Origin: Sphaerimonospora sp050942215
GTDB taxonomy: Bacteria; Actinomycetota; Actinomycetes; Streptosporangiales; Streptosporangiaceae
Length of the DNA stretch: 64,000 nucleotides
Direction: 5' to 3'
Assembly (NCBI RefSeq): GCF_050942215.1
Contig: NZ_CP192056.1
Span: 1,240,001 to 1,304,000, forward strand
In this document: piece after piece, positions 52,512 to 61,757 of the stretch
Layout: each line of letters opens with the position of its first letter
Position numbering within the stretch: the stretch's first letter is position 1
The notes under the pieces: generated by a model
What the model saw: only the letters and a program-made list of their open reading frames with translations
Databases searched by the model: none
What the model was told of the DNA's origin: nothing
Made by a program: the position numbers and the translations under genes

Positions 52512-53018
52512 ATGCGCGTGTATTTGCCGTGCACGCTCTCCGCGCTGGCCGAGCTGGCCGCCGCGAGAGAGCTGGGACCCGCCCCGCTGACCGGTTACGC
52601 GGTCACGCCCGCGTTGGTGGAGTGGTACGTCTCGGGTGACACAGAGGAACTGGAGTACGTCGCGCTGACCGAGGCGGCCCGGGCCTCGCTGCGCATGTTG
52701 GCGGCCGAGCGGGCCGAGGGGATCAAGACCGTCGGTCGCCGGGTCGTCATCGCGGCCGAGGTGCCGGACGACCTGGTCAAGGTCGGTACGGATCTGGAGG
52801 ACCGCGGGCGGGTGCGGCTGCTCGACCCGGTGCCTCTGGCGAAGCTCGCCTCCGTCCATGTGGACGACCTCGGTGCCGTGCCGGACGTGGAGGCCGCGAT
52901 GGCGGCGCTTCCCGCCGCGGACACCGGCGACGACGACGCGCGGTTCGTGGTGGACGGCGCGGAGGACCACGAGCTCATGTGGTACGCCACCCAGGAAATC
53001 CCCGATCTCCTCAACTGA
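52512..53018 (+). CDS. DUF6912-like actinobacterial conserved protein
   Basis: A 168-residue protein beginning MRVYLPCTLSALAELAAARELGPAPLTGYAVTPALVEWY and closing DDDARFVVDGAEDHELMWYATQEIPDLL, a pattern I associate with a conserved actinobacterial family of unknown function. No membrane segments or catalytic motif are seen. It starts at ATG 52512 after GAGGAACGC and precedes a HAD phosphatase gene; it may share its transcript. Confidence 0.78.
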   Translation: MRVYLPCTLSALAELAAARELGPAPLTGYAVTPALVEWYVSGDTEELEYVALTEAARASLRMLAAERAEGIKTVGRRVVIAAEVPDDLVKVGTDLEDRGRVRLLDPVPLAKLASVHVDDLGAVPDVEAAMAALPAADTGDDDARFVVDGAEDHELMWYATQEIPDLLN

Positions 53019-53069
53019 CGCCCGGCGTTCATGGAAATGTCAGCGGCCACGGTTAGGCTCAAGGGCGAT

Positions 53070-53702
53070 ATGAGACACATAGTTTGGGACTGGAACGGCA
53101 CGCTCTTCCACGACATCGACGCGGTCGTCGGAGCGACCAACGAGATCTTCCAGCCGTACGGGCTGGGGCCGTACGACGTGGAGGGCTTCCGGGAGGTTTA
53201 CACCCGGCCGATCTGGGTGGCGTACGAACGCATGCTCGGCCGGCCGCTCAGGGACGGGGAGTGGGAGACCCTCGACCTCGGCTTCCACGAGAACTACCAT
53301 CGCTTGATGGAGGCCTGCCAGCTCGCCGAGGGCGCCCTGTCCAGCCTCCGTGCCTGGGAGGACGCGGGGCGCACGCAGTCGCTGCTGTCGATGTGGGCGC
53401 ACGAGCGCCTGGTGGGCAAGGTCGGCGATCTCGGCATCGACGGGCACTTCGTCCGGGTCGACGGGCTGCGCTCCGTGTCCGGCGGCCCGAAGGCCGAGCA
53501 CATGGTCGAGCACCTGAAGGCGCTCGACCTGGATCCGGAGAAGGTGGTCGTCATCGGCGACAGCGTGGACGACGCGCACGCGGCACAGCACGTCGGCGCC
53601 CGCGCGATCCTCTACACCGGTGGCATGAGCAGGCGGTCTGAGCTCAAGAGCGTCGGCGTCCCGGTCGTCGACTCACTCGCCGACGCCCTCGACCTCGTCT
53701 GA
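53070..53702 (+). CDS. HAD-family phosphatase
   Basis: A 210-residue HAD protein. Motif I is IVWDWNGTLFHD with both aspartate positions replaced by the frequent DxN form, motif II has LSMWAHERL, and motif IV is VVVIGDSVDDAHAAQH. The cap domain spans about 20-90. It resembles phosphoglycolate-phosphatase-like proteins of actinomycetes. Start ATG 53070; an earlier ATG at 53031 lies upstream of the TAGGCT -10-like hexamer (53054-53059). Confidence 0.87.
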   Translation: MRHIVWDWNGTLFHDIDAVVGATNEIFQPYGLGPYDVEGFREVYTRPIWVAYERMLGRPLRDGEWETLDLGFHENYHRLMEACQLAEGALSSLRAWEDAGRTQSLLSMWAHERLVGKVGDLGIDGHFVRVDGLRSVSGGPKAEHMVEHLKALDLDPEKVVVIGDSVDDAHAAQHVGARAILYTGGMSRRSELKSVGVPVVDSLADALDLV

Positions 53703-53752
53703 GCGGCATCGCCTGATCGGCGCGGTCTGAGCGGCATGGCCTGATCGGCCCG
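53697..53752. repeat. 28-bp direct duplication after the HAD gene
   Basis: GTCTGAGCGGCAT plus following bases repeats at 53697-53724 and 53725-53752 with two mismatches. The first copy includes the HAD stop codon. It probably arose by slippage. Confidence 0.7.
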
Positions 53753-53779
53753 ATCCACCTGTTCGGCCTCCACGCGGAA

Positions 53780-53815
53780 CGGAGCGGCCCGCGCTCGAAG
53801 GCATGGGCCGCTCCG
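53780..53815. terminator. Terminator between the HAD and membrane-protein genes
   Basis: Perfect 11-bp stem (CGGAGCGGCCC at 53780-53790, complement at 53805-53815) with a 14-nt loop, between convergent genes. Confidence 0.75.
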
Positions 53816-53837
53816 CTCTGTGCGGGATGCCGGAAGA

Positions 53838-54248
53838 TCACGGTGGCGGGGAGAGGCGGCGCTCTTCGTCGAGCAGCCAGCGGGGTTTCGCCTTCTGGGG
53901 CGGGCGATAGAGCCGCTTGACCGCTACCGCGCCGAAGGCGAACGAGGCGAAGAGGAACAGGCCCATCACCGCGTCCCACGCATCGTTCCCCGAGATCCAC
54001 GTGTACGCGAGCACCACCGTCCACATCGCGAGCATGATCGCGCCGGGGAACTGGGCGAAGGGCAGGTTGCGTAACTCCTTCGGGCCGTCCTCGTCGAAGT
54101 AGCGGCCCGCCCAGGAGCTCTGCCCGTCCGCTCGGACGAACCTGGCGTGGTTGACGAAACCGAGGACCGCCAGGAGGGCGGTGGCGAGCACCGCCCACCC
54201 CGGCGCGTGCGGGTATCCCGCGGTCGCGGCGGTTGAACCGACGATCAT
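53838..54248 (-). CDS. Small membrane protein of unknown function
   Basis: A 136-residue protein from ATG 54248 with three or so hydrophobic segments (WAVLATALLAVLGFVNHARF, PGAIMLAMWTVVLAYTW, AVMGLFLFASFAFGAVAV) and a charged, Pro-rich C-terminus (LDEERRLSPPP). No family was recognised. A strong terminator follows. It diverges from the HAD gene at 54439. Confidence 0.7.
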   Translation of the reverse strand: MIVGSTAATAGYPHAPGWAVLATALLAVLGFVNHARFVRADGQSSWAGRYFDEDGPKELRNLPFAQFPGAIMLAMWTVVLAYTWISGNDAWDAVMGLFLFASFAFGAVAVKRLYRPPQKAKPRWLLDEERRLSPPP

Positions 54249-54438
54249 GTCAGCCGAAGGGCTTGTTCCATTCCTTCTTGATATCCGATCCGATCGACGG
54301 TGTCCGGCCGTGCCGCGGATGCCGGTCGCGGCGTAGGCCAGGCCGTTACCGCCCCGGGGTGGGGACGGTGTGACGCGGTGGTCGCGGATCGATCCGGGAG
54401 ACGTCGCGGATCCGGCGCCGCCGGCGGGAGCCGTACGC

Positions 54439-55200
54439 TTGGGGCGAGCCACCCCGAGCCTGGGGGCGAGCCACCCCCTACCCCTCCCGGAGGCCGCGAT
54501 CAACCGCCTCGTTCTCTGGAACATCGATCTCACGCTGGTCGACGTCACGCTCGTCACCCGCGATGCCTACGCGGACGCGTTCCGAATGGTCACCGGACGG
54601 CCGCTGGTCAAGCTCACCCCGGCGATGGGCCGCCCCGACTCGGAGATCATTTTTGAGACCCTTGCCGTCAACGGCATCGCCGTCGAGGATCACCACCTGC
54701 CGAGGTTTCTCGACGCGCTGACCGTGTCGTTCGCCGACAAACACCGGCGGCTGGCGCAGGAGGGGCGGATGATGCCGGGGGCCAGGGACGCGCTCAAGGC
54801 GGTGTCCCGGCTCGACGGAGTCGTCCAGTCGGTGCTGACGGGAACGATCAAGGACAACGCGGTGCACAAGCTCGCGGCGTTCGGACTGGACAAGTGGATC
54901 GACTTCGAGGTCGGCGGTTACGGCGAGGAGGTCTACCCCAAGGCCACGCTGCTCCAGGTGGCCCAGGGCAGGGCGAAGGCCAAGTACGGCCCGGCCTTCA
55001 CGGCGGGCGACACCGTGTTGATCGGCGACTCGGCACGCGACGTGCAGGCGGCGCGGATCGGCGGTGCCGGCATGATCGCGGTGGCGTCCGGCCGGTCCAC
55101 GGTGGCCGAACTGCGTGAGGCGGGCGCCGACATCGTGCTGCGTGATCTGTCCAACGCGTCCGAGGTCGTCGCCGCGATCGCCCGCCTCACCACGAGCTAG
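54439..55200 (+). CDS. HAD-family protein with altered motif I
   Basis: A protein of about 253 residues. The HAD body is clear: motif I VLWNIDLTLVD, motif II SVLTGTIKDNA, motif III with KATLL and motif IV VLIGDSARDVQAARIGG. Asn (AAC) replaces the usual nucleophile Asp of motif I, so phosphatase activity is doubtful. Start is uncertain: TTG 54439 follows GGGAG by 8 nt. However, the family-like sequence begins at an ATC codon (54499) 5 nt after GGAGG. A GTG at 54370 is also in frame. Confidence 0.75.
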   Translation: MGRATPSLGASHPLPLPEAAINRLVLWNIDLTLVDVTLVTRDAYADAFRMVTGRPLVKLTPAMGRPDSEIIFETLAVNGIAVEDHHLPRFLDALTVSFADKHRRLAQEGRMMPGARDALKAVSRLDGVVQSVLTGTIKDNAVHKLAAFGLDKWIDFEVGGYGEEVYPKATLLQVAQGRAKAKYGPAFTAGDTVLIGDSARDVQAARIGGAGMIAVASGRSTVAELREAGADIVLRDLSNASEVVAAIARLTTS

Positions 55201-55252
55201 GCTCTAGAAGGCCTCCCGTGATAGTAGGTTATTCAGCCGCGCGATCGCGTCC

Positions 55253-56023
55253 TCAGTAGAGCCGGACGATGTCGCCGGGATAGCGGTTGATGCGGGCTTC
55301 GATGGCCCGGGCGGTGCGGCGTAGCGGCTGGTGGAGGCGGCTCGGGCTGTCGGCCCAGGTCTCCGAGTCGCTGGGTACCGAGATCGCGGCGATCACCCGG
55401 CCGGTGCGGTCGCGCAACGCGGTCGCTACGCAGGAGACGCCGATCTGCCGCTCCTCGCGGTCGTACGCGAAACCGGTGCGCAGCACGTCCGCCAGCTCGG
55501 CGCGGAGCAGCGCAGGCGAGGTCCTGGTGTGTTTGGTCAGCGGGCGCAGCCCCTGTGCGATGACGTCCTCGATGACCGATTCTGGCGCGCCGGCGAGCAG
55601 AGCCTTGCCGAGGCCGGTGGCATAGAGCGGGTTGCGGGTGCCGGGACGGGTGCGAACCCGGCCCTCGACGCGGCCGATCTTCAACAGGTAGATCAGCTCA
55701 GTGTCGTCTCGGACTGCGAGATGCGCCTGGAGCCCCGTCTCGGCGACGAGACGCTCCATCGGTGCCTGAGCGTGTTCGGTGAGCGCGCGCAGCAACGGCA
55801 CCTGGGCACCCACCTCGAACATCCAGATCGACAGCCGGTACTGGCCGCTGTCCGTACGCTCGACGGCGCCTGCCGCGGCCAGGCTGACCAGCAGTCGGTG
55901 GGCGTTGGATTTGGTCAGGCCTAGCAGCTCGGCGCATTGGCTGACGCCGACCTGATGGTGGCTGCGGAACAGATCGAGGACCTTAAACGCCTTCAACACG
56001 GTGAGTGACGGACTTGTGCTCAT
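55253..56023 (-). CDS. IclR-family transcriptional regulator
   Basis: A 256-residue regulator from ATG 56023. The N-terminal winged helix (KAFKVLDLFRSHHQVGVSQCAELLGLTKSNAHRLLVSLAAAGAVER) is followed by the IclR effector domain with HLAVRDDTELIYLLKIGRVEGR, ATGLGKALLAG and GFAYDREERQIGVSCVATALRD. It diverges from the RraA/aldolase operon with 188 bp between, so it is the presumed regulator. The effector is probably an aromatic or dicarboxylic acid, as is common in the family. Confidence 0.92.
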   Translation of the reverse strand: MSTSPSLTVLKAFKVLDLFRSHHQVGVSQCAELLGLTKSNAHRLLVSLAAAGAVERTDSGQYRLSIWMFEVGAQVPLLRALTEHAQAPMERLVAETGLQAHLAVRDDTELIYLLKIGRVEGRVRTRPGTRNPLYATGLGKALLAGAPESVIEDVIAQGLRPLTKHTRTSPALLRAELADVLRTGFAYDREERQIGVSCVATALRDRTGRVIAAISVPSDSETWADSPSRLHQPLRRTARAIEARINRYPGDIVRLY

Positions 56024-56211
56024 GCTCCATCCGTTCCCGCCCATCCGAAGGCGACCACGAAGAGTAACGACCAAGCCGAAATTGGCGTTCTGTTGCGGAG
56101 AAACTACCACTCGTGTCTCGGATTGCAATACGTCGACGTGTACAAGCATCCGGAATTGGCGCAGGATCCCTGCCTAACAGCGAGCCGCAGGCGGATGGTG
56201 AAGGGAACCGG
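56024..56211. promoter_or_regulatory. Divergent regulatory region of the IclR cluster
   Basis: A 188-bp gap with an imperfect inverted repeat GTTCT-N8-AGAAAC around 56083-56101, a possible IclR site. No other feature was recognised. Confidence 0.35.
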
Positions 56212-56922
56212 ATGTACAAAAGTGTCAATCGTGTTACGCGAAGGGTGTCACCCAGCGTGCGCGACCGGCTTGGGCGGATCGACACTGCGACGCTCTCCGA
56301 TGCCATGGGCCGTCACGGAGCGATGTCGCACCGGATGCGGCCACTCGATATCGACCGCAGGCTCGTGGGCACCGCGGTGACCGTGCACTGCCCGGCCGGC
56401 GACAACCTGATGGTGCACAAGGCACTGCAACTCGGCGAACCCGGCGATGTGCTGGTCGTGGACACCGGTGGCACGTACGACGCCACGGTCATCGGCCGCA
56501 ACATGGCGCTCTTCGCGCATCGGATGGGCTTCGTCGGTGCGGTGATCGACGGCAGCGTGCGTGACCGCTCTGGGATCATGGCGATCCCGTTCCCGGTCTT
56601 CTGCATGGGCATCGTGCCCCGGTCCGCGGTCAAGCAGTCGCTCGGCTCGGTCAACGTGCCGGTCTCCTGCGCCGGCGTGGTCGTCTCCCCAGGCGACGTG
56701 GTGGTGGGCGACGAGGACGGTGTCGTCGTGGTGCCGCTGGAGATCGCCGAGCAGGTCGCCGACGCCGCCGAGGAGCGGTTGCGGATGGAGGACCAGCAGA
56801 TGGCGGATGTCCAGGACGAGGACCTCCCGCTGGAGATCCTCTATGGACGGACGTGGGTCGACGAGCGGATGGAACCGGGCCGCTGCGAGCCCTTCCAGAT
56901 CCCCGGAAACCTGCCGGTATGA
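56212..56922 (+). CDS. RraA-like aldolase (4-hydroxy-4-methyl-2-oxoglutarate/CHA aldolase type)
   Basis: A 236-residue protein. The RraA fold is seen in RIDTATLSDAMGRHGAMSHRMRPL, GDNLMVHKALQLGEPGDVLVVDTGG, GFVGAVIDGSVRDR and VVVSPGDVVVGDEDGVVVVPLE. GSVRDR matches the substrate-binding/metal-site block of HMG/CHA aldolases, rather than only the RNase E inhibitor. It should cleave a 4-hydroxy-2-oxo acid to pyruvate plus a second oxo acid. ATG 56212 follows GAAGGGA. The stop overlaps the next start (ATGA). Confidence 0.87.
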   Translation: MYKSVNRVTRRVSPSVRDRLGRIDTATLSDAMGRHGAMSHRMRPLDIDRRLVGTAVTVHCPAGDNLMVHKALQLGEPGDVLVVDTGGTYDATVIGRNMALFAHRMGFVGAVIDGSVRDRSGIMAIPFPVFCMGIVPRSAVKQSLGSVNVPVSCAGVVVSPGDVVVGDEDGVVVVPLEIAEQVADAAEERLRMEDQQMADVQDEDLPLEILYGRTWVDERMEPGRCEPFQIPGNLPV

Positions 56923-57869
56923 GCGGGCGGAGCGAACCCGGGACGGCGAAGCGGGGCCGGGCCATAAGCGAGCGTATGCCGGTGGCGATCGTCGGGTCCG
57001 GCAATATCGGCACCGACCTGATGGTCAAGATCAAGCGTTCCGAGCACCTGGACCTCGTCGCGATGGTCGGGGTCGACCCTGCCTCCGAAGGTCTGGCCCG
57101 CGCCCGCCGGGCCGGTGTGCCGGCCTCGTCCGAGGGTGTCGACTGGCTGCTCGCCCAGGACCGGCCGCCCGCGCTGGTCTTCGAGGCGACCTCCGCCGCC
57201 GCGCACAAGGCCAACAGCTCCCGGTATGCGGCCGCGGGCGTGCGTGCCGTCGACCTCACCCCGGCGGCCGTCGGCCCGTTCGTGGTACCCACGGTCAACC
57301 TCGACGCCGAGCTGAACGCCCCCAACGTCAACATGGTCACCTGTGGAGGGCAGGCCACCGTGCCGATCGTCGCGGCGGTCTCCTCGGTCACGCCTGTCAG
57401 CTACGCCGAGATCGTCGCCTCGATCGCGTCGCGCTCGGCGGGGCCGGGCACCCGGGCGAACATCGACGAGTTCACCGTCACCACCGCCCGTGCGATCGAG
57501 GCGATCGGCGGTGCCGACACCGGTAAGGCGATCATCATCCTCAACCCGGTCGACCCGCCGATGATCATGCGGGACACCGTCTTCTGCGCGATCTCACCAG
57601 ACGCCGACCGGGACGCCGTCGCCGCCTCGATCCACCGCATGGTCGGCGCAGTCGCCAGCTACGTGCCCGGATACCGGCTGGTCACTGAGCCGCAGTTCGA
57701 CGACCCCCGGCCGGAGTGGCAGGGCCGGGCGCGGATCACCACGCTGCTGGAGGTTGAGGGGAACGGCGACTACCTGCCGCCGTACGCCGGAAACCTCGAC
57801 ATCATGACCGCCGCCGCCGTCCGCGTCGGCGAACGCATCGCCACCGCCCGGGATGGGGTGACACCGTGA
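56919..57869 (+). CDS. Acetaldehyde dehydrogenase (acylating), BphJ/DmpF type
   Basis: A 316-residue enzyme. It has an NAD-binding IVGSGNIG (26-31), the region EATSAAAHKAN, and catalytic Cys142 in NMVTCGGQATVP, with the C-terminal NPVDPPMIMRDTVF block. It oxidises acetaldehyde (or propanal) to the acyl-CoA. It forms a complex with the aldolase encoded next, to which it is joined by GTGA overlap, so the aldehyde is channelled. Start at ATG 56919 overlapping the RraA stop; ATG 56976 is a later alternative. Confidence 0.95.
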   Translation: MSGRSEPGTAKRGRAISERMPVAIVGSGNIGTDLMVKIKRSEHLDLVAMVGVDPASEGLARARRAGVPASSEGVDWLLAQDRPPALVFEATSAAAHKANSSRYAAAGVRAVDLTPAAVGPFVVPTVNLDAELNAPNVNMVTCGGQATVPIVAAVSSVTPVSYAEIVASIASRSAGPGTRANIDEFTVTTARAIEAIGGADTGKAIIILNPVDPPMIMRDTVFCAISPDADRDAVAASIHRMVGAVASYVPGYRLVTEPQFDDPRPEWQGRARITTLLEVEGNGDYLPPYAGNLDIMTAAAVRVGERIATARDGVTP

Positions 57870-58879
57870 CCGACCTTGACCTGCGGATCACCGACACCAC
57901 GCTGCGGGACGGCAGCCACGCGATGGGCCACCAGTTCAAGCCCGATCAGGTACGGGACACCGTGCGGGCGCTGCGCCGGGCGAACGTACCGGTGATCGAG
58001 GTGGCCCACGGCGACGGGCTCGCCGGCTCCTCGTTCAACTACGGCTTCTCCGCCACCCCGGAGCTGGAGCTGATCGACATCGCGGTCGCCGAGGCGGGTT
58101 TCGCGCTCGTCGCCGCGCTGTTGCTGCCCGGCGTCGGTACGACCGAGGAGTTGCGGGCCGCCATTGACCGGGGTGTCCGGCTGGTCCGGATTGCCACCCA
58201 CTGCACCGAGGCGGACATCGCGATCCAGCACCTCGGCCTCGCCCGCGAACTGGGCGTGGAGACCGTCGGCTTTCTGATGATGTCGCACATGGCCGCGCCG
58301 GAGCGGCTGGCGCGGCAGGGCCGGATCATGGCGGACGCGGGCGCGCAGTGCGTGTACGTCGTCGACTCCGCCGGCGCGCTCCTGCCCGACGACACCACCG
58401 CCCGGGTCGCCGCGCTGGTGGACGAGCTTAACGGCGACGCGCAGGTCGGCTTCCACGGGCACAACAACCTCGCGATGGGCGTCGCCAACTCGGTCGCCGC
58501 GGTGCGCGCCGGCGCCCGACAGATCGACGGCGCTACCCGGGCCCTCGGCGCGGGCGCCGGCAACTCGCCGACCGAGGTGCTCGCCGCCGTCTTCGAGCGG
58601 CTGGGCCTGCGTACCGGCATCGACCTCGGCGCGATCCTCGACGCCGCCCAGGACGTCGTCCTCCCCTACATCGCCCGCGAGCCGGTGATGGACCGCCCGT
58701 CTATCGTCATGGGCTTCGCCGGCGTGTACTCCAGCTTCCTGCTCCACGCCGAACGGGCCGCCCACCGCTACGGCGTACCGGCCCACGAGATCCTCCGCGA
58801 GGCCGGCCGGCGGCGGTATGTCGGCGGCCAGGAGGACCTGCTGATCGACATTGCGGTCGCGCTGTCGAAGAACGGATGA
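57866..58879 (+). CDS. 4-hydroxy-2-oxovalerate aldolase, BphI/DmpG type
   Basis: A 337-residue TIM-barrel aldolase from GTG 57866. RITDTTLRDGSHAMGHQF carries the metal Asp and base, VGFHGHNNLAMGVANS holds the two metal histidines, and GATRALGAGAGNSPTEVL follows. It splits 4-hydroxy-2-oxoacids to pyruvate and an aldehyde, which passes to the neighbouring dehydrogenase. The usual partner hydratase of meta-cleavage pathways is absent from the window. Confidence 0.95.
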   Translation: MTDLDLRITDTTLRDGSHAMGHQFKPDQVRDTVRALRRANVPVIEVAHGDGLAGSSFNYGFSATPELELIDIAVAEAGFALVAALLLPGVGTTEELRAAIDRGVRLVRIATHCTEADIAIQHLGLARELGVETVGFLMMSHMAAPERLARQGRIMADAGAQCVYVVDSAGALLPDDTTARVAALVDELNGDAQVGFHGHNNLAMGVANSVAAVRAGARQIDGATRALGAGAGNSPTEVLAAVFERLGLRTGIDLGAILDAAQDVVLPYIAREPVMDRPSIVMGFAGVYSSFLLHAERAAHRYGVPAHEILREAGRRRYVGGQEDLLIDIAVALSKNG

Positions 58880-58921
58880 CAGTGCCACCACCCCCCGAAA
58901 TAGAAGAGAAAGACCACCACG

Positions 58922-59944
58922 ATGCACATCTTCCGCCGTAGATATCTGGTCACCGTCACCGCCGCCCTGCTCGCCCTCACCGCGTGCGGCGGCGGCGACA
59001 CCCCCGCCACCGTCGCCGCCCCGAACGACATTGAGGGCGCCGCCAAGGACGAGGGCACCGTCATGCTCTACAGCTCCGTCGAGGAGGAGGCGACCAACGC
59101 CTTCGCCAAGGCGTTCACCGAAAAGTACGGCATCGATGTCGACGTGGTCCGGCTGACCAGCGCGCAGCTGGCGCAGCGCTTCTCCGCCGAGGCGCAGGCC
59201 GGTGCGCCTGCCGCGGACGCGTTGCTCGTCTCCCGTACCGGCTTCACCGCAGAGGGGATCAAGAACGGCTGGCTGACCCCGCTCGCCGACGCGGGCCTAC
59301 CCGACTATCCGGGCTCGCTGGACCAGAAGTTCCAGCTCCCCGACGAGGGTACCGCGATCTCGATCATCCAGCCGGCGGGGATCGCGTACAACACAAAGCT
59401 TGTGCCCGCCGCGGAGGCGCCCAAGACCTGGGAGGACCTGCTCGACCCGAAGTGGAAAGGCAAGATCGCCATTGCGGACCCGGCGTCGTCGGCCTCCTAC
59501 ATCGGCGAATGGCTCGTGGTCGGCAAGGCCAGCGGGGCCGACTTCCTGCAGCGGTTCGGCGCCCAGGATCTCAAGAAGTACGCCAGTGGTGTTCCCGCGG
59601 CCGCCGCGGTGGCGGCCGGCGAGGCGGCGTTCTGCGTTATGGGTCTCGCCTCGCACATCGTCGACCCGAAGTCCAAGGGTGCGCCGATCGAGTTCATCGT
59701 GCCGCCGCTGACCAGTGGCGCCGAGGTCGTGCCGGGCATCGCGGCCAAGGGCAAGCACCCGAATGCCGCCCGTCTGCTCGTGCAGTACGCGCTCTCCCAG
59801 GAGGGAAGCACGACGCTCGCCGACGCGGCCGGTGCGGTCTCGCCATACGACGCCGCGAAGCTACCCGCTCAGTACATCTCGCCGGACCTCTCCTCCGCCA
59901 AGGACCAGCAGGCGACAGTTGTGAGTCAGCTGGGGCTGAGCTGA
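58922..59944 (+). CDS. ABC substrate-binding lipoprotein (iron/AEP-type family)
   Basis: A 340-residue lipoprotein. The signal peptide MHIFRRRYLVTVTAALLALTAC has the lipobox LTAC, followed by a Gly/Ala linker. The mature body (EGTVMLYSSVEEEATNAFAKAFTEKYGIDVDVVR and AGIAYNTKLVPAAEAPKTWEDLLDPKWKGKIAIADP) matches family 1 binding proteins for iron, thiamine, putrescine or aminoethylphosphonate. Iron-binding Tyr pairs are not obvious. A probable carboxylate or phosphonate ligand would fit the catabolic context. Confidence 0.88.
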   Translation: MHIFRRRYLVTVTAALLALTACGGGDTPATVAAPNDIEGAAKDEGTVMLYSSVEEEATNAFAKAFTEKYGIDVDVVRLTSAQLAQRFSAEAQAGAPAADALLVSRTGFTAEGIKNGWLTPLADAGLPDYPGSLDQKFQLPDEGTAISIIQPAGIAYNTKLVPAAEAPKTWEDLLDPKWKGKIAIADPASSASYIGEWLVVGKASGADFLQRFGAQDLKKYASGVPAAAAVAAGEAAFCVMGLASHIVDPKSKGAPIEFIVPPLTSGAEVVPGIAAKGKHPNAARLLVQYALSQEGSTTLADAAGAVSPYDAAKLPAQYISPDLSSAKDQQATVVSQLGLS

Positions 59945-59972
59945 TGCTGGCGCGACCCGGAGAGGTACTCCC

Positions 59973-61757
59973 GTGGTGATGATCGCCCCGACGGGCCCGG
60001 AGGCCGGCGCAGAGACGCCGGCTCCGGGCCAGGAACGGGCCGGACGCCGCCGTGTCACCCCGTTCACCGCTGCCGCCGCGGCGGTGGCGGTGGTCCTGGC
60101 GCTGCTGGCCACATACCCGATCCTGCGCGTGATCGCCGGTCTGTTCTTTGTAGACGGCTCCTTCACCTTCGCGCCGGTCAAGGACGTGTTCGATGTACCC
60201 GACCTCGCGCAGCTCGTCCTCAACACGCTGATCGCGGTCGTGGTCAGCGGCGTGATCGCACTCGTCATCGGCACCACGTTGGCGTGGCTCAATGAACGCA
60301 CCGACGCCCGTATCACGGGTATCACCGACGCGATGCCGATGATCCCGTTCCTGCTGCCGCCGATCGCCGGCGCGGTCGGCTGGGTGCTGCTGCTCTCATC
60401 GAATGCGGGCCTGCTCAACGCGTCGATCCGGTGGCTGCTCGGCGGCGTGGGCGTAGACCTGGCGGAGGGGCCGTTCGACATCTTCTCCTGGCCCGGCCTG
60501 ATCTTCGTCTACACGCTCTACCAGGTGCCGTACGTCTTCATGCTCGTCACCGGCGGACTGCGTAACATGGACTCCAGCCTCGACGAGCAGTCCCGGATCA
60601 GCGGGGCGAGCCGGTGGCGTACGCTGCTCCGGATCACGCTGCCGGCGATCCGGCCGAGCATCGGTGGCGCGATCCTGCTGATGTGCTGGCAGGGTTTCTC
60701 GCTCTACTCCGTGCCGGTCATCGTCGGGGCGGGTGCCGGCATCGACGTGCTCTCGGTGCGGATCGTCGACCTTCTCTCGTTCACGTACCCGGCGGAGACC
60801 GCCACCGCGGTCGGGCTCAGCTTCATCGTGCTCGCGTTCGTGGGCGTGATGTGGTACCTCCAGTCGCGGCTGCTGCGCAGCGGCAGGCACGCCACGGTCG
60901 GCGGCAAGGGGCAGCGCTTCGCTCGGCAGGCGCTCGGCAAGTGGAGATGGCCGGCCCGCCTGCTGATCCTTCTCTACGGCGTACTCGCCGTTGTCGCACC
61001 CGTGGTGGGGCTGCTGCTGGTCTCCTTCAACGGGTACTGGACGCCGGACATCAACTGGTCCGGACTCAGCCTCGAGTCAATCAACGAGTCGGTCTTCGGC
61101 GACTCGCAGACCCTCAACGCGGTGCAGAACAGCCTCTGGATCGCGGCCGCCGGCGCCACCATCGGCATGGTCGCCGCCGCGCTCATCGCGCTGTTGGTGA
61201 TCCGCTCGCGCCACCGGGTGGTACGCGTGCTGGACGGGGCGATCAAGCTGCCGTCGGTCTTCTCACACCTGGTGATCGCGGTCGGCTTCATCCTCGCGTT
61301 CGGCGGGCCGCCGTTCTACCTCGGCGGCACGACGCTGATCCTGCTGCTCGCCTACATCAGCATCTACCTGCCGCAGGGATCGGTCGCCGCGGACGCGGCC
61401 GCCAGCCAGGTCGGCTCGGAGCTCGGTGAGGCGTCGCAGATCAGCGGCGCCGGCGGCGGGCGCACGTTCCGCAAGGTGTACCTGCCACTGATGGTGCCCG
61501 GCCTCGTCGCCGGCTGGGCATTCCTCTTCGCCCGCATGGTGGGCGACCTGACCGCCACCGCGGTCCTCGCCGGCACCAGCAACATGGTCGTCGGCTTCCG
61601 CATCCTTCAGATCTTCGAGAACGGCTCCTACGCCGAACTCGCCTCTCTCGCCATCGTCCTCACCGTCATCACCACCGTCGTGGTCGGGCTCTCGCTCGCC
61701 TTCTCCCGGTGGCAGGGGCGCTGGCAGGGCGGCAGGCGCACCCGGAGGACCCGATGA
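59973..61757 (+). CDS. ABC permease, double-domain (FbpB/AfuB type)
   Basis: A 594-residue permease with two copies of the binding-protein-dependent domain, each with about six helices. The EAA-type loops are visible: LDEQSRISGASRWRTLLRITLPAIRPS and LGEASQISGAGGGRTFRKVYLPLMVPGL. One chain therefore makes the whole channel, as in iron and AEP importers. Start GTG 59973 (GTG 59976 and ATG 59979 also fit). The stop overlaps the ATPase ATG. Confidence 0.92.
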   Translation: MVMIAPTGPEAGAETPAPGQERAGRRRVTPFTAAAAAVAVVLALLATYPILRVIAGLFFVDGSFTFAPVKDVFDVPDLAQLVLNTLIAVVVSGVIALVIGTTLAWLNERTDARITGITDAMPMIPFLLPPIAGAVGWVLLLSSNAGLLNASIRWLLGGVGVDLAEGPFDIFSWPGLIFVYTLYQVPYVFMLVTGGLRNMDSSLDEQSRISGASRWRTLLRITLPAIRPSIGGAILLMCWQGFSLYSVPVIVGAGAGIDVLSVRIVDLLSFTYPAETATAVGLSFIVLAFVGVMWYLQSRLLRSGRHATVGGKGQRFARQALGKWRWPARLLILLYGVLAVVAPVVGLLLVSFNGYWTPDINWSGLSLESINESVFGDSQTLNAVQNSLWIAAAGATIGMVAAALIALLVIRSRHRVVRVLDGAIKLPSVFSHLVIAVGFILAFGGPPFYLGGTTLILLLAYISIYLPQGSVAADAAASQVGSELGEASQISGAGGGRTFRKVYLPLMVPGLVAGWAFLFARMVGDLTATAVLAGTSNMVVGFRILQIFENGSYAELASLAIVLTVITTVVVGLSLAFSRWQGRWQGGRRTRRTR

